From positions 806,001 through 870,000 of the forward strand of contig JAJJXM010000010.1 of the NCBI GenBank assembly GCA_024516155.1: a stretch of DNA of 64,000 nucleotides. Reading direction: 5' to 3'. Of this stretch, positions 34,561 through 42,880 are shown piece by piece. Both the position numbers and the translations under genes were made by a program. The stretch is from Pyronema omphalodes. Taxonomy: Eukaryota > Ascomycota > Pezizomycetes > Pezizales > Pyronemataceae. Below the pieces are notes generated by a model. The model had not been told where the DNA came from, ran no database searches, and saw nothing but the letters and a program-made list of their open reading frames with translations. Position 1 is the stretch's first letter, and every line of letters begins with the position of its first letter.

Positions 34561-37500
34561 TTAATCCTTGAGTCGGTAGTCCCTCGGAGAATCAGGATGC
34601 TTGAGATGGAATTCTCTTAGCTTTTCCTGACCTCCTACTGAAAAGTTGTCGAAGGGTTCCGCCGTCCAATCTTTCTTGTTAGGCCACCCAAGCCATTTAA
34701 CGAGGTAAAGTACTCTGTTCCCTGATTTGTAACTACTCATAATTTCATCAATGTCGTACTCCTCGCTTCCCTCAACGTCGTCTGCTTCCCTAAGAATTTT
34801 GTTTGGGTCTGGTGGAGCTCTTGTACCGGTGTGGAAAGGCTCAAGTAGGGAAATATGAAAGACATTATGAATCTTCCATTTGCGTGGTAGTGTGAGACGA
34901 ATTGCTGTCGGGGATATGACTTTTTCGACTTGAAATGGACCATGTAGTTTATGATCCAATTTGTGTGATGGTCGTCGTGTTTTAATATGTCGTCCATCAA
35001 GCATAACCAAGTCTCCAACTTGGTAAGTAGGGGCCTCCTTTCGTTGTAGGTCTGCATACTTCTTCATTCTTTCTTGTGCGTTCTGTAAGGATATCTTTGC
35101 TCCTTCGTGCACAGTATGCATCCAGTGGGCGTATGCTTTGCTGGCAGGGTTTCGCACAGCAGTTGTAGTCGGGTTGCTGGCAATGGGGTTGTAACCGTAA
35201 TTCGCATAGAAAGGTGAAAGTCCTGTAGCGGTGGTCACTGAGTTGTTGTAGGCAAACTCTGCCATTGGCAACAAGTCAACCCAATCGTCCATCTCATGAT
35301 TGACAAAAGAGCGGAGGTAGGCTTCAATTGTCTGGTTCAGTCGTTCCGTCTGTCCGTCGGTTTGGGGGTGGAACGCTGTGGACATTCTAGGCTTGATTGC
35401 TAGTGTCCCAAGAAATGCTTTCCAGGTCGTACTTGTGAACCTGGAGTCCCTATCCGAAACAATATCTGTTGGTAGCCCATGTAACTTCCATATTTCTTTA
35501 GCAAAGATCCGGACAAGGTCTGCAGTTGTCTTGCCGTCTTTTTGTAATGGTATAAAGTGGGCCATCTTCGAGAATCGATCAACTACTACCCAGAGTTGGT
35601 CACATCCATTTGATTCCGGTAGGTCTGTAATAAAGTCCATGGCGATTGATTGCCATGGGGCATAAGGTAATTCCAAAGGTTGAAGTAATCCATACTTCAG
35701 GTGCCGCGCCTTTTTGTCTTTTTGACATTCCATGCAACTCTTAACATAGTTTATTATTCCTTCTTCCATCTTCGGCCACCAGAAGTTCCTTCGAATTAAT
35801 TCAATAGTTTTGTCTTGTCCAAAGTGACCTGCAATCTTAGAGTCATGTTCGGATTCAAGAACTGTATTTACCAAATCCTTTGGTACCCATAGCTTTTCTT
35901 TGCGATAGAGTATGCCGTCATCTATCGTCAGTGGTTCCTTAATATTCCTTGTTGCCTCCACGTAAATCTTATCCAGTTTTCCAGCTTCCTTAACCATCTT
36001 CAAAAATTCTGCAGACCATTTAACCAAGGGAATAGAGGAAAGACGTGCTGAAGAAATGATAAAAGAAGTTCCTTCTCCAGCAGTGCTGATTGACGAAATC
36101 GATGCAAAATGGCTTTGATGCAGGATCGTCGTAATCGGCTGATCTTCACCTCCCCCCTTTTCAGGGCGGAACTCCGGACGCCTAGATAAAGCATCAGGTT
36201 TCCCATTCTTTACCCCAGGCCTGTAATAAATTTTGAAGTCAACGCCAGCAAGCTCTTGAGCCCATCTAGCTTGACGTCGATTGAGTACTTTTGTTGTTGT
36301 AAAATACTCAAGGTTTTGGTGGTCGCTGTAAACCTCCACAGTGAACATTGCTCCTTCAAGATATCTTCTCCATACTTTAAATGAGTCAACAATAGCCAAT
36401 AGCTCTTTGTCGTGAATCTCATAATTAATTTCAGCAGGAGTGAACTTTCTTGAATGGAAAGCAATTGGATGCAACTTTCCATCATCCCCTTTCTGGGACA
36501 GCACTGCGCCTAAAGCAAAATCCGAAGCATCAGTCTCAACTATACAAACCTTTCTTGGATCAAAATGACGCAAGATTGGTGCGGTTGTAAATCGATTCTT
36601 CAGTTCGTCAAATGCTAATTCCATAGCAACAGTCCATTCCCATTTCTTTGGATCGCCTTTCGTAGATTCTGTAAGAGGACGACATATTCTTGAGAAGTCC
36701 TTAATGAATCTCCGATAGAAGTTAGCGAATCCAAGAAAGCCTTGTACTTCCTTCAAGGACTTTGGGGGTTCCCATATAAGGACGGTTTCCACCTTGTCCT
36801 TAGCCATTTCAATCCCGTTTTCACTGATAATATATCCCAGAAATTCCACTTTCTTTTGTCCCCAGACACATTTTTCCGGTGATATAACCAACCCATTTTC
36901 TTCCAACCTTTTTAATACTTCTTTTACCAACTCATCATGCTTTTCTTCCGTCTCCGCATAGATGAGTACATCATCAATATATGCAATAACTCCTTGATCC
37001 AACATGTCCCTAAAGATATGATTCATCATATCTTGAAATGTGGCCGGAGCATTGCTCAACCCAAATGGCATTACCAGAAATTCATATAACCCATATCGGC
37101 ACCTAAAAGCCGTTTTCCATTCATCTCCTTCTTTTATTCTTATCAGATGGTATCCATTCTTTAGATCCATCTTTGTAAATATTTTGGCTCCTCGCACTCT
37201 GTCTTGTAATTCCGACATGAGTGGGAGCGGGTATCGGTTGGCAATTGTAATTTTATTGATGCCCCGATAATCTACACATAACCGAAGACCTCTGCCATGG
37301 GCCTTTGGGACGAAGAGAATAGGAGCTGCTGCCGGTGATTTGGAAGGTCTTATTTTCCCAGTACGCAGCATATCTTTTAACCATTCTCTTAATGTCTCTA
37401 GCTCCACTTCGTTGAGAGCATAGACAGGTCCCCAGGGAGGAGTTTCTCCTTCTTTAAGGTCAATTGCGTGGTCGTATGGTTTGTGTTCGGGAAGCCTATC

Positions 37501-38295
37501 TGCTGCTTCCTTTGTCATAATATTGATCCAGCCACGAAACTTCTCAGGGACTTGTTGAAGTGCCTCTGATAATTCTTCTGTGGTGGATACGGATGAGATG
37601 TGGCCTAAGATTAAGGCCTCGGGGTGGTCGAGTACATGTTTGTCGACCTGGAGGGAGAAGGCACTGGCCTGCGCCTTAGTGCATTTCTCCTTGCAACGTG
37701 AGGAGGTAAATGAGATCTGAGTTTGATCTCCCCAGAGGTTGCAAGGCTGATGTTGTGCCATCCACCAATATGGAAGGATAGCATCACAGTCGCTATCAAG
37801 TGGTGCGACTTCGAATGATTCTGCAGCAAAGTGGCTCTTATGCTGCAAAAGGAATGGCACCGTAAAGAATACTCCTGCTCCAGCAACTATTTCATTGTTA
37901 AAGTTGCGAATTTGGAGGGGAGTGTCTCTTTTGACGGTTGGGATTTTGTATTTTTGGACAAAGGCTTTGTCCAGGAGGGCCGCAGTAGAGCCTGTATCCA
38001 GAAGGACTCTAACCGTACGTTGCTGATTCTTGGACCAGTTGAGAACCATATTAATTATTGGTCTTGGTCCATGGTGAGGAGGAGTTGGTGCTAATTCCCT
38101 AGTTCCTGGAATTGCCTCTCCGTTGTCCGATCGTCGACTCTTAGTCCTGGTCGACTCAAGGCTGTCCGTTGTTTTCCTTTTTGTTCCCGCACATTTCCCG
38201 ATTAATGCGTCTGTATTCATTTCCTCCTCGGGTGACGCCTCCCTAGAGGACTTTAAAAATCCGATTCCATATTTTGATCTTCCTCCAATTCCCAT
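34561..38295 (-). CDS. Pol polyprotein of element B (complete, with chromodomain)
   Basis: 1244 aa open frame that overlaps the end of gag; translation probably enters by -1 frameshift at about 38255 rather than at the first ATG. Protease (LLDTGSTAALLD), reverse transcriptase (YIDDVLIY), RNase H (VETDASDFALGAVLS), integrase (HFGQDKTIELI...SCMEC zinc finger; D, D, E at MDFITDLP, VSDRDSRF, TDGQTERLNQTIEAY). The C-terminal chromodomain runs from EEYDIDEIMSSYKSGNRVLY through WLGWPNKKDWTAEPFDNF to the end, DYRLKD. Chromodomains of this class read histone marks and steer integration. No stop or frameshift seen. Confidence 0.94.
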   Translation of the reverse strand: MGIGGRSKYGIGFLKSSREASPEEEMNTDALIGKCAGTKRKTTDSLESTRTKSRRSDNGEAIPGTRELAPTPPHHGPRPIINMVLNWSKNQQRTVRVLLDTGSTAALLDKAFVQKYKIPTVKRDTPLQIRNFNNEIVAGAGVFFTVPFLLQHKSHFAAESFEVAPLDSDCDAILPYWWMAQHQPCNLWGDQTQISFTSSRCKEKCTKAQASAFSLQVDKHVLDHPEALILGHISSVSTTEELSEALQQVPEKFRGWINIMTKEAADRLPEHKPYDHAIDLKEGETPPWGPVYALNEVELETLREWLKDMLRTGKIRPSKSPAAAPILFVPKAHGRGLRLCVDYRGINKITIANRYPLPLMSELQDRVRGAKIFTKMDLKNGYHLIRIKEGDEWKTAFRCRYGLYEFLVMPFGLSNAPATFQDMMNHIFRDMLDQGVIAYIDDVLIYAETEEKHDELVKEVLKRLEENGLVISPEKCVWGQKKVEFLGYIISENGIEMAKDKVETVLIWEPPKSLKEVQGFLGFANFYRRFIKDFSRICRPLTESTKGDPKKWEWTVAMELAFDELKNRFTTAPILRHFDPRKVCIVETDASDFALGAVLSQKGDDGKLHPIAFHSRKFTPAEINYEIHDKELLAIVDSFKVWRRYLEGAMFTVEVYSDHQNLEYFTTTKVLNRRQARWAQELAGVDFKIYYRPGVKNGKPDALSRRPEFRPEKGGGEDQPITTILHQSHFASISSISTAGEGTSFIISSARLSSIPLVKWSAEFLKMVKEAGKLDKIYVEATRNIKEPLTIDDGILYRKEKLWVPKDLVNTVLESEHDSKIAGHFGQDKTIELIRRNFWWPKMEEGIINYVKSCMECQKDKKARHLKYGLLQPLELPYAPWQSIAMDFITDLPESNGCDQLWVVVDRFSKMAHFIPLQKDGKTTADLVRIFAKEIWKLHGLPTDIVSDRDSRFTSTTWKAFLGTLAIKPRMSTAFHPQTDGQTERLNQTIEAYLRSFVNHEMDDWVDLLPMAEFAYNNSVTTATGLSPFYANYGYNPIASNPTTTAVRNPASKAYAHWMHTVHEGAKISLQNAQERMKKYADLQRKEAPTYQVGDLVMLDGRHIKTRRPSHKLDHKLHGPFQVEKVISPTAIRLTLPRKWKIHNVFHISLLEPFHTGTRAPPDPNKILREADDVEGSEEYDIDEIMSSYKSGNRVLYLVKWLGWPNKKDWTAEPFDNFSVGGQEKLREFHLKHPDSPRDYRLKD
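38253..38262 (-). promoter_or_regulatory. Probable -1 frameshift site at gag stop (element B)
   Basis: Same GGATTTTTAAAG sequence as element A, with gag stop TAA on it and pol in the -1 frame. Confidence 0.55.
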
Positions 38296-40443
38296 ATCCT
38301 TGGCTGCGCATCAGGCATGTCCATATCCTCATTATCCTGCCGTACTGCAGCAGTTTTAGCCTTCTTTTTCTCCTTAGGCTTTTCTTGTTCCCCAATTTCA
38401 TCATCATCACGCTTCCTCTTCCCTGAAGAAGCTACCTTTCCATCCTTTGTTAACTCAGTTCCCCCAACTGTCTTTTTTGCGTAACAGTCATACATCTTAT
38501 GCCCAGATCGACCACAACGCCAACAGTCTGCCTTTTCCTTTTTGTGTTTATCAATTTCGGCTTGGGGTACTCCTTGTAATGCCTCCCTTCCTGAAGCAAA
38601 AACCGCCGGTTTTTCTGACTTTTTTCCAGCAAAAACTTTCTTATCCTTTTTCTCCTTAAATTTGTCTTTGTGCTGCACCTCCTTAGGGCGCACATTTTCC
38701 TTATGCTTATTTTTATCCTTTGTACGATCCTCTCGTACCTCCAGAGTCCTCTTCTTCGAACCCTTCAATTCCTCTTCTAATTCTTCAACAACATGTGCAG
38801 CATCTTTTACTGCATCTATCATCTCTTCGTCATCAGTTGGGATTCCACCACATCTCTGATAAACCATTTTTTTAATTGCTGGTGTCATTGCCTCCCAGAT
38901 GACATTTCTGTACATGGGACCAATTGCCCCAACCCTCATATTGAGATCCTCCAATTTGGTGATATAATCGTCAATATCTCCGTCGTATTGGAGTTCCGTA
39001 ATCCTCTTGACATCTTTTTGGGCCTCTCGCCTATCCTCAAATCTAGTCTCAATTGCACTTGAAAATGCAACCCAAGTATCCCTTAAGCCTTGTCGTTGAA
39101 TACTTTTCCTTCTTTCCTGGTGCCAGCTCAGTGCCTTATGCGTGAGCAAGCTCCCAACCCACTTAACCTGATCATCTTCGTTTGGGAATGTTTTTGTATA
39201 AGTTTCGATATAATCCTTAACCGACATCCACCATGTTCTGAATAATGTTTTATCTTTCCACTAAAAAACTGTGGTGCCTTCATTTCAGGCATCTTGGGCT
39301 CTTTCGGTCCAGCAGGTTCTGATTGTTGCAATTTTTTAACCAGTGACTCTAAGAATGCCTCTGTCGCATTCTTTGCCTCTGGATTTCGTTCCCTTCTGTT
39401 TTGTTTTCTTTGCGCTCCTGGCGCTTTCTTTCCAATGCTTTCCTGATATATTCATCATCTGAATCTTCGTCGTCTGAAGGGTCAGATGGGGGTGGTGGAG
39501 GTGGCGGAATTCTACCACCAGGTGGCTTTCCTCCACCGTTTCCTTGACCAATGTCAGGAGATCCATCCTCTGATGGTGGTAACGGGAATTCTGGCGCTCT
39601 GCCAAGGGAAGGGGGTTTTGGAGTCATCTCCTCATGCATAGCCTCGGTGAGAGACTTTGCATCGAAATTCTCTTTTTTCTGGATTTTAGACATAACAAGG
39701 CTGATGACCTTGTTGACCAACTCCAATTTCTCCTCCTCCCTTTGTTCCTCATAGTCGAGTAGGCGCTGTTGGTGTGTTTCCTCTGCTATGCAAAGAGCTT
39801 CAATACGCCTGTCCCGTTGCTCGTCGTCCTGTTGTCTAATGGCATCCCGAGTGTTCTTCTCGAATGCCCATCTCTCGATTTCTCTGTTAATTTCTCGCTG
39901 CCTCTGAGCAAAGGCTTCGAGAATGGCATTCGTCGTTTGAATGCCCTGATTCAATCTCTCAGCAGCTGCTTGATTGGCTGCTTCCTTTGACTTTGCATCT
40001 GTAGCAAGGTCACCAATTGTTTTCCACACTTGCCCAGCAAATTCATTGCTGGCTTGAACTAGTCGCGTAACAGTTTGGAGGTTAACCTCCTGGTCCAAGT
40101 TTCCCTTCTTCGCCAAAATATCGTAGGCTTTTTGCATGCCTTGGGCCATTTCCTGGTATAGCCCCTTCATCTGTTGCAACTGTTCATTCATTGCAGCCCC
40201 TTCTCCGGCTGCCTCAATCAACTTCCTGATATCTCCTTCTGTAGCATCCATCCTTTCCATCATTAAAACTACCCACTGAGGAACATCTCCCGTGTTGATC
40301 GTTGTTCCATGATGGACCCGTGCTGGTCCCCGAGTAGTAACCTCATCCCATGAACGAGGACGGGAAATGCTGATGGTGTTGCCCATAGGAGCATCAAGGC
40401 CGTCATCGTGACCGGCAGGTCCAGCGATTCTGCGTGAGGCCAT
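38253..40443 (-). pseudogene. Gag polyprotein of element B, broken by two frameshifts
   Basis: The N-terminal frame runs from ATG at 40443 to a stop at 39349; the C-terminal frame is open at 38253-39227 and includes the gag core and the knuckle CWRCGRSGHKMYDC. Between them a third frame (about 39260-39385) holds the expected APQFFSGK segment. Compared with element A, one G is missing at about 39254 (AAG-GAT-AAA reads AAGATAAA), and another single-base shift lies near 39390-39410 in an A-rich run. The first ~350 residues are much less like element A gag than the rest is. Confidence 0.85.
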
Positions 40444-40557
40444 TGCTTGTTGATTGGATTGTTCTGTAATTTGTGTTTTGGAGGGTTTGGATTGTCGTAT
40501 TGCCCTAGAAGAGGGTCTTCCGTATGCGTATCGATTAATAAACTTGGTAGCTTGTAG

Positions 40558-40569
40558 CCTTAAGTTTAT
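40558..40569 (-). other. Primer-binding site of element B (self-priming type)
   Basis: Minus strand ATAAACTTAAGG directly inside the 5' LTR; complementary to the LTR sequence whose plus-strand position is 40722-40733. Identical to element A although the neighbouring U5 has diverged. Confidence 0.7.
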
Positions 40570-40571
40570 AG

Positions 40572-41954
40572 TGTGAACCTGGGCACAGTCCTAACTATGC
40601 GGAGGCTTTCCGGTTGTATCTCAAGTATCTGTCCTGGTATAGACAGAGGCGTCGTTCTCAAGAACTAAAAGAACTTATTCCAAAGATAAGCTAAGAAGAG
40701 AATTAACCGATCACAGGCCGAATAAACTTAAGGGTCGTCTTCGGAGGTATTCGTTGGTGTAGATATGGTATCGTCGCGTATAGGATCAATGGTCGATGAT
40801 GCAGGAGACAGAGGGAAGACATAGGGTCTTTTATAGACTTTCGTCTACAAGTTCGCCCAGCCTTCCTTGGGGAACCAACTGCCAAACTAAGCTTAGGAGA
40901 TAAGACATGGGTCAAAGCTGAGACGCATCTGCTGAGGCTTGCATCATACTAAGCGCGCAATTAAATTAATTGCTCACTTGCATTATGCTTGCCCTGGTCA
41001 GATTAATCCTTGAAATAGCTCGCCGTACTACCACACCTTCCAATGAGGTGCTGGGGTTATGAGTCACACCGGAGGGCAACTCCGTCTGACTGCATCATGC
41101 ATGAACTCTTATGATAATGAGGCATGAGTCATTTATCGTATGAGTCGCGCCATCATAGATCTCCCTAGAGAATCTCGATTGCAAGTAGAGGTCACTGACA
41201 TCATAAGGCATACCATGCCCTACCGGAGCGCACTGCCCCGTCACATTCCTGTGTGATGTCATATGTGCCCCACCTGCGCGCACTTGCGCGCAGGCACACC
41301 CTGGTGTGGATGCAAACGCCGTATTGTTTCCAAGTTGGCAGCTCTAGGCCTAAGGACGCGTCATATCAGTTTCATCAAACAGGTTTCCTGAGTGGGGTTC
41401 CCTGCTGGACGTTGTCTCATGCCAATGCACTGTTGACCCTTGTCCTGCATTCCACTCCCGTTTGCTGACTAGACTCTGCCTTATCTCTCGCCCCACTGTT
41501 CACCCAACTAGTAACACCGGATGATATCCTTGCGCCGCATCTGCATCCTCTTGGAATCTCCTGTTCCTATGCAGCCCCTATCGTAGCCGTGTATTGCCGA
41601 ACACTCCTCAGGTATAAGGAGGTGACCCCTCGTCGTCTTCTTCGTTCTCCATCAGCGTCGTTCGTAGTTGTCTCAAGGGTAAGTCGACACCCTTGAGGTA
41701 AGTGTTCCTTTCCCCTTCTCCGTCCCAAGTCCTCCCAAACTGACAGTGAATAATAGTTTCGACGCCTCGGGCCGGGATCCCCGTGAGGTCCTATCGGAAA
41801 GTCACGAATCACGTGACGTGGCTAGCCGGAGCTCCTCTGGGGGTTCCGGCCCGGGATACTAACTCAATTATTCATTCTCCTGTCGAGTTTGCCATATTCT
41901 CCATAGCGTTATATATGATACCAATTCTATCTTCACACATTATAGGGTGTGACA
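40572..41954 (-). repeat. LTR of element B (5' LTR in element orientation)
   Basis: 1383 bp, no difference from 33007-34389 noticed. TATA-like CTATAAAAG on the minus strand at 40828-40836. Confidence 0.93.
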
Positions 41955-42173
41955 ACGTCTAATGTCCGACAGACCCGGGGACACCTGTTCGGAGAGTGTC
42001 ACCGCTGGAGGCGTGAGTACGCGGTGCTAAAGAAAGAGGTGGATGCCATTAAGGGCAGGAGCTGGAGACCACGAGCAAGGCTCAAAGCGGTGGATCTGTT
42101 TAGCGATGATCGCTATACGAAGGTGTTGTTGGAGTATTTAGCAGCCACGGAGATTGGCAGGCGTTTCGAATAG

Positions 42174-42548
42174 GCTGGGGTTGGTGGGCCTGGAGATGGA
42201 AATTCACGGAATTGCGGGGTTGTTTTTCTTTTCTTTGAATTCTTTTAATGGTTGTACGGCAAGGCGGTTATTGCTGGGCTCAAGTTTGGTGTCACGTATG
42301 AGTTTCTGTACGGGGTTGTCTAGACTGTGTACGAGAGTGTTTTTTGTTTATTTGTGCTTTTTGCGGTTGTTTGCTTTTTGCGTATATCTATTTTTTCTAA
42401 CTGGGGAGACTGGGGACAAGGAGATTGGGTTGCCTCGTTAGGCGGTTTAAACCGCGAGGACAGGAAAAACGGATATTTAGCTCCCGCATAGGCCTTAGAG
42501 GCCTCGATCGGTGTATGATTAAAATCAAATCAAATCAAATCAAATCAA
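42174..42548 (+). other. LINE 3' UTR and AAATC-repeat tail
   Basis: Follows the ORF2 stop. The end, GGCCTCGATCGGTGTATGATT and then AAAATC/AAATC units at 42521-42548, is the 3' terminus; the 17-bp TSD follows at once. A short pentamer repeat in place of a long poly-A is seen in several LINE clades. Confidence 0.75.
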
Positions 42549-42565
42549 GCCGGTCCTGGTCCTAC
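42549..42565. repeat. Right 17-bp target-site duplication of the LINE
   Basis: GCCGGTCCTGGTCCTAC, identical to 18582-18598. The remaining hAT right end follows (42566-42642). Confidence 0.88.
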
Positions 42566-42642
42566 TTCAGGACGGGACCGTGAGTGACGGTCCGGTCGCG
42601 TCCACAGCCAGGATGGGACCGGACGGACCGTGCCGAACTCTG

Positions 42643-42762
42643 GTGTAGGAGATTGGGGGGCCTCATTAGGTGGTTTAGATCACGAGGACGGGATTGGGAT
42701 ATTGTTTTAGTCCTGCATGGGCCTTTTAGGCCTCGGTCAGCGTATGATTCAATAATAATAAT
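42643..42762 (+). mobile_element. 3' end of the old truncated LINE fragment
   Basis: Related to the 3' end of the full-length LINE: GGAGATTGGG, GCCTC.TTAGG.GGTTTA, CGAGGAC, and GGCCTCGGTCAGCGTATGATT, followed by an AAT-repeat tail. It starts with the hAT duplication GTGTAGGA (42643-42650) and is closed by the 15-bp TSD at 42763-42777. It was 5'-truncated on arrival. Confidence 0.78.
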
Positions 42763-42777
42763 AATTCTGCTCCAGTA
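42763..42777. repeat. Right copy of 15-bp target-site duplication (oldest LINE)
   Basis: AATTCTGCTCCAGTA, identical to 17615-17629; end of the nested transposon block. Confidence 0.85.
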
Positions 42778-42846
42778 CTCGGTCATCTTTGAGCCCCAGC
42801 TCGAGGCTCGGAATAATTCCAGGAATTAATAACCGAAACGATTATT

Positions 42847-42880
<34 letters not shown>

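Larger units (their letters stand above)
33007..41954 (-). mobile_element. Ty3/gypsy chromovirus, element B (8.95 kb, minus strand)
   Basis: Two 1383-bp LTRs (33007-34389 and 40572-41954), apparently identical, flank gag and pol on the minus strand. Structure matches element A. Pol is complete, with a whole chromodomain; gag carries two single-base frameshifts. The flanks are GCAAG on the left and ACGTC on the right, so there is no target-site duplication, although the LINE reading frame continues exactly across the element. Confidence 0.93.
29428..42173 (+). pseudogene. LINE ORF2 (endonuclease-reverse transcriptase-RNase H), interrupted by Ty3 element B
   Basis: Coding pieces are 29428-33006 and 41955-42173, which join in frame (about 1265 aa). 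The ATG overlaps the ORF1 stop as ATGA, which suggests translation by termination-reinitiation. Domains: APE-type endonuclease at residues 1-220 (LQHNCRKS, IQEPP, GDFNAHSARWNP, SDHEAL); reverse transcriptase in the middle (MMDIKGAFPTVNP, GLPQGSPVSPVLF, FVDD active site); RNase H toward the end (IWTDGSRMEDHTGSG, DAELFAMYRAL, SDAQAALRRL, HWVPGHCGIAENEAAD); and a last zinc finger whose CWWC half lies before 33006 and whose RQTRGHLFGEC half lies after 41955. Element B thus cuts the finger between its two halves. The frame runs on into the LTR to 33129, giving an artificial tail. Confidence 0.87.
18599..42548 (+). mobile_element. Full-length Tad-like LINE (non-LTR retrotransposon), interrupted by two LTR elements
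   Basis: LINE sequence occupies 18599-19153, 28107-33006 and 41955-42548, about 6.05 kb in all. It has a 128-bp 5' leader, ORF1 (RNA-binding, zinc knuckles), ORF2 (endonuclease, reverse transcriptase, RNase H, zinc finger), a 3' UTR (42174-42520) and a short A-rich tail of AAATC units. ORF order, the APE-type nuclease and an RNase H domain in ORF2 fit the fungal Tad clade. If the inserts are ignored, both ORFs are continuous and in frame, so the copy was complete and young when it was hit. Confidence 0.88.
17737..42642. mobile_element. Non-autonomous hAT-type DNA transposon, split by later insertions
   Basis: The left end starts CAGAGTTCGGCACGG and the right end is its exact inverse; the terminal inverted repeats are identical for 22 bp. 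Direct 8-bp flanks GTGTAGGA lie at 17729-17736 and 42643-42650. CAG..CTG ends and an 8-bp duplication are hallmarks of the hAT superfamily. With the nested LINE removed, the element is about 940 bp (17737-18598 plus 42566-42642). It is rich in subterminal GGACGG/CCGTCC motifs, also typical of hAT, and has no transposase frame. It must have been moved by a hAT transposase encoded elsewhere. Confidence 0.88.

Noticed and set aside
19154..41954. The two 8.9-kb minus-strand blocks as a segmental or tandem duplication
   Set aside because: Each has its own LTR pair and lies in a different ORF of the LINE, and they differ in U5, gag and lesions; they are independent insertions.
42778..42835. Possible small inverted-repeat element next to the outer TSD (AATTCTGG / CCAGGAATT)
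   Set aside because: The inverted match is short and imperfect and has no duplication of its own.
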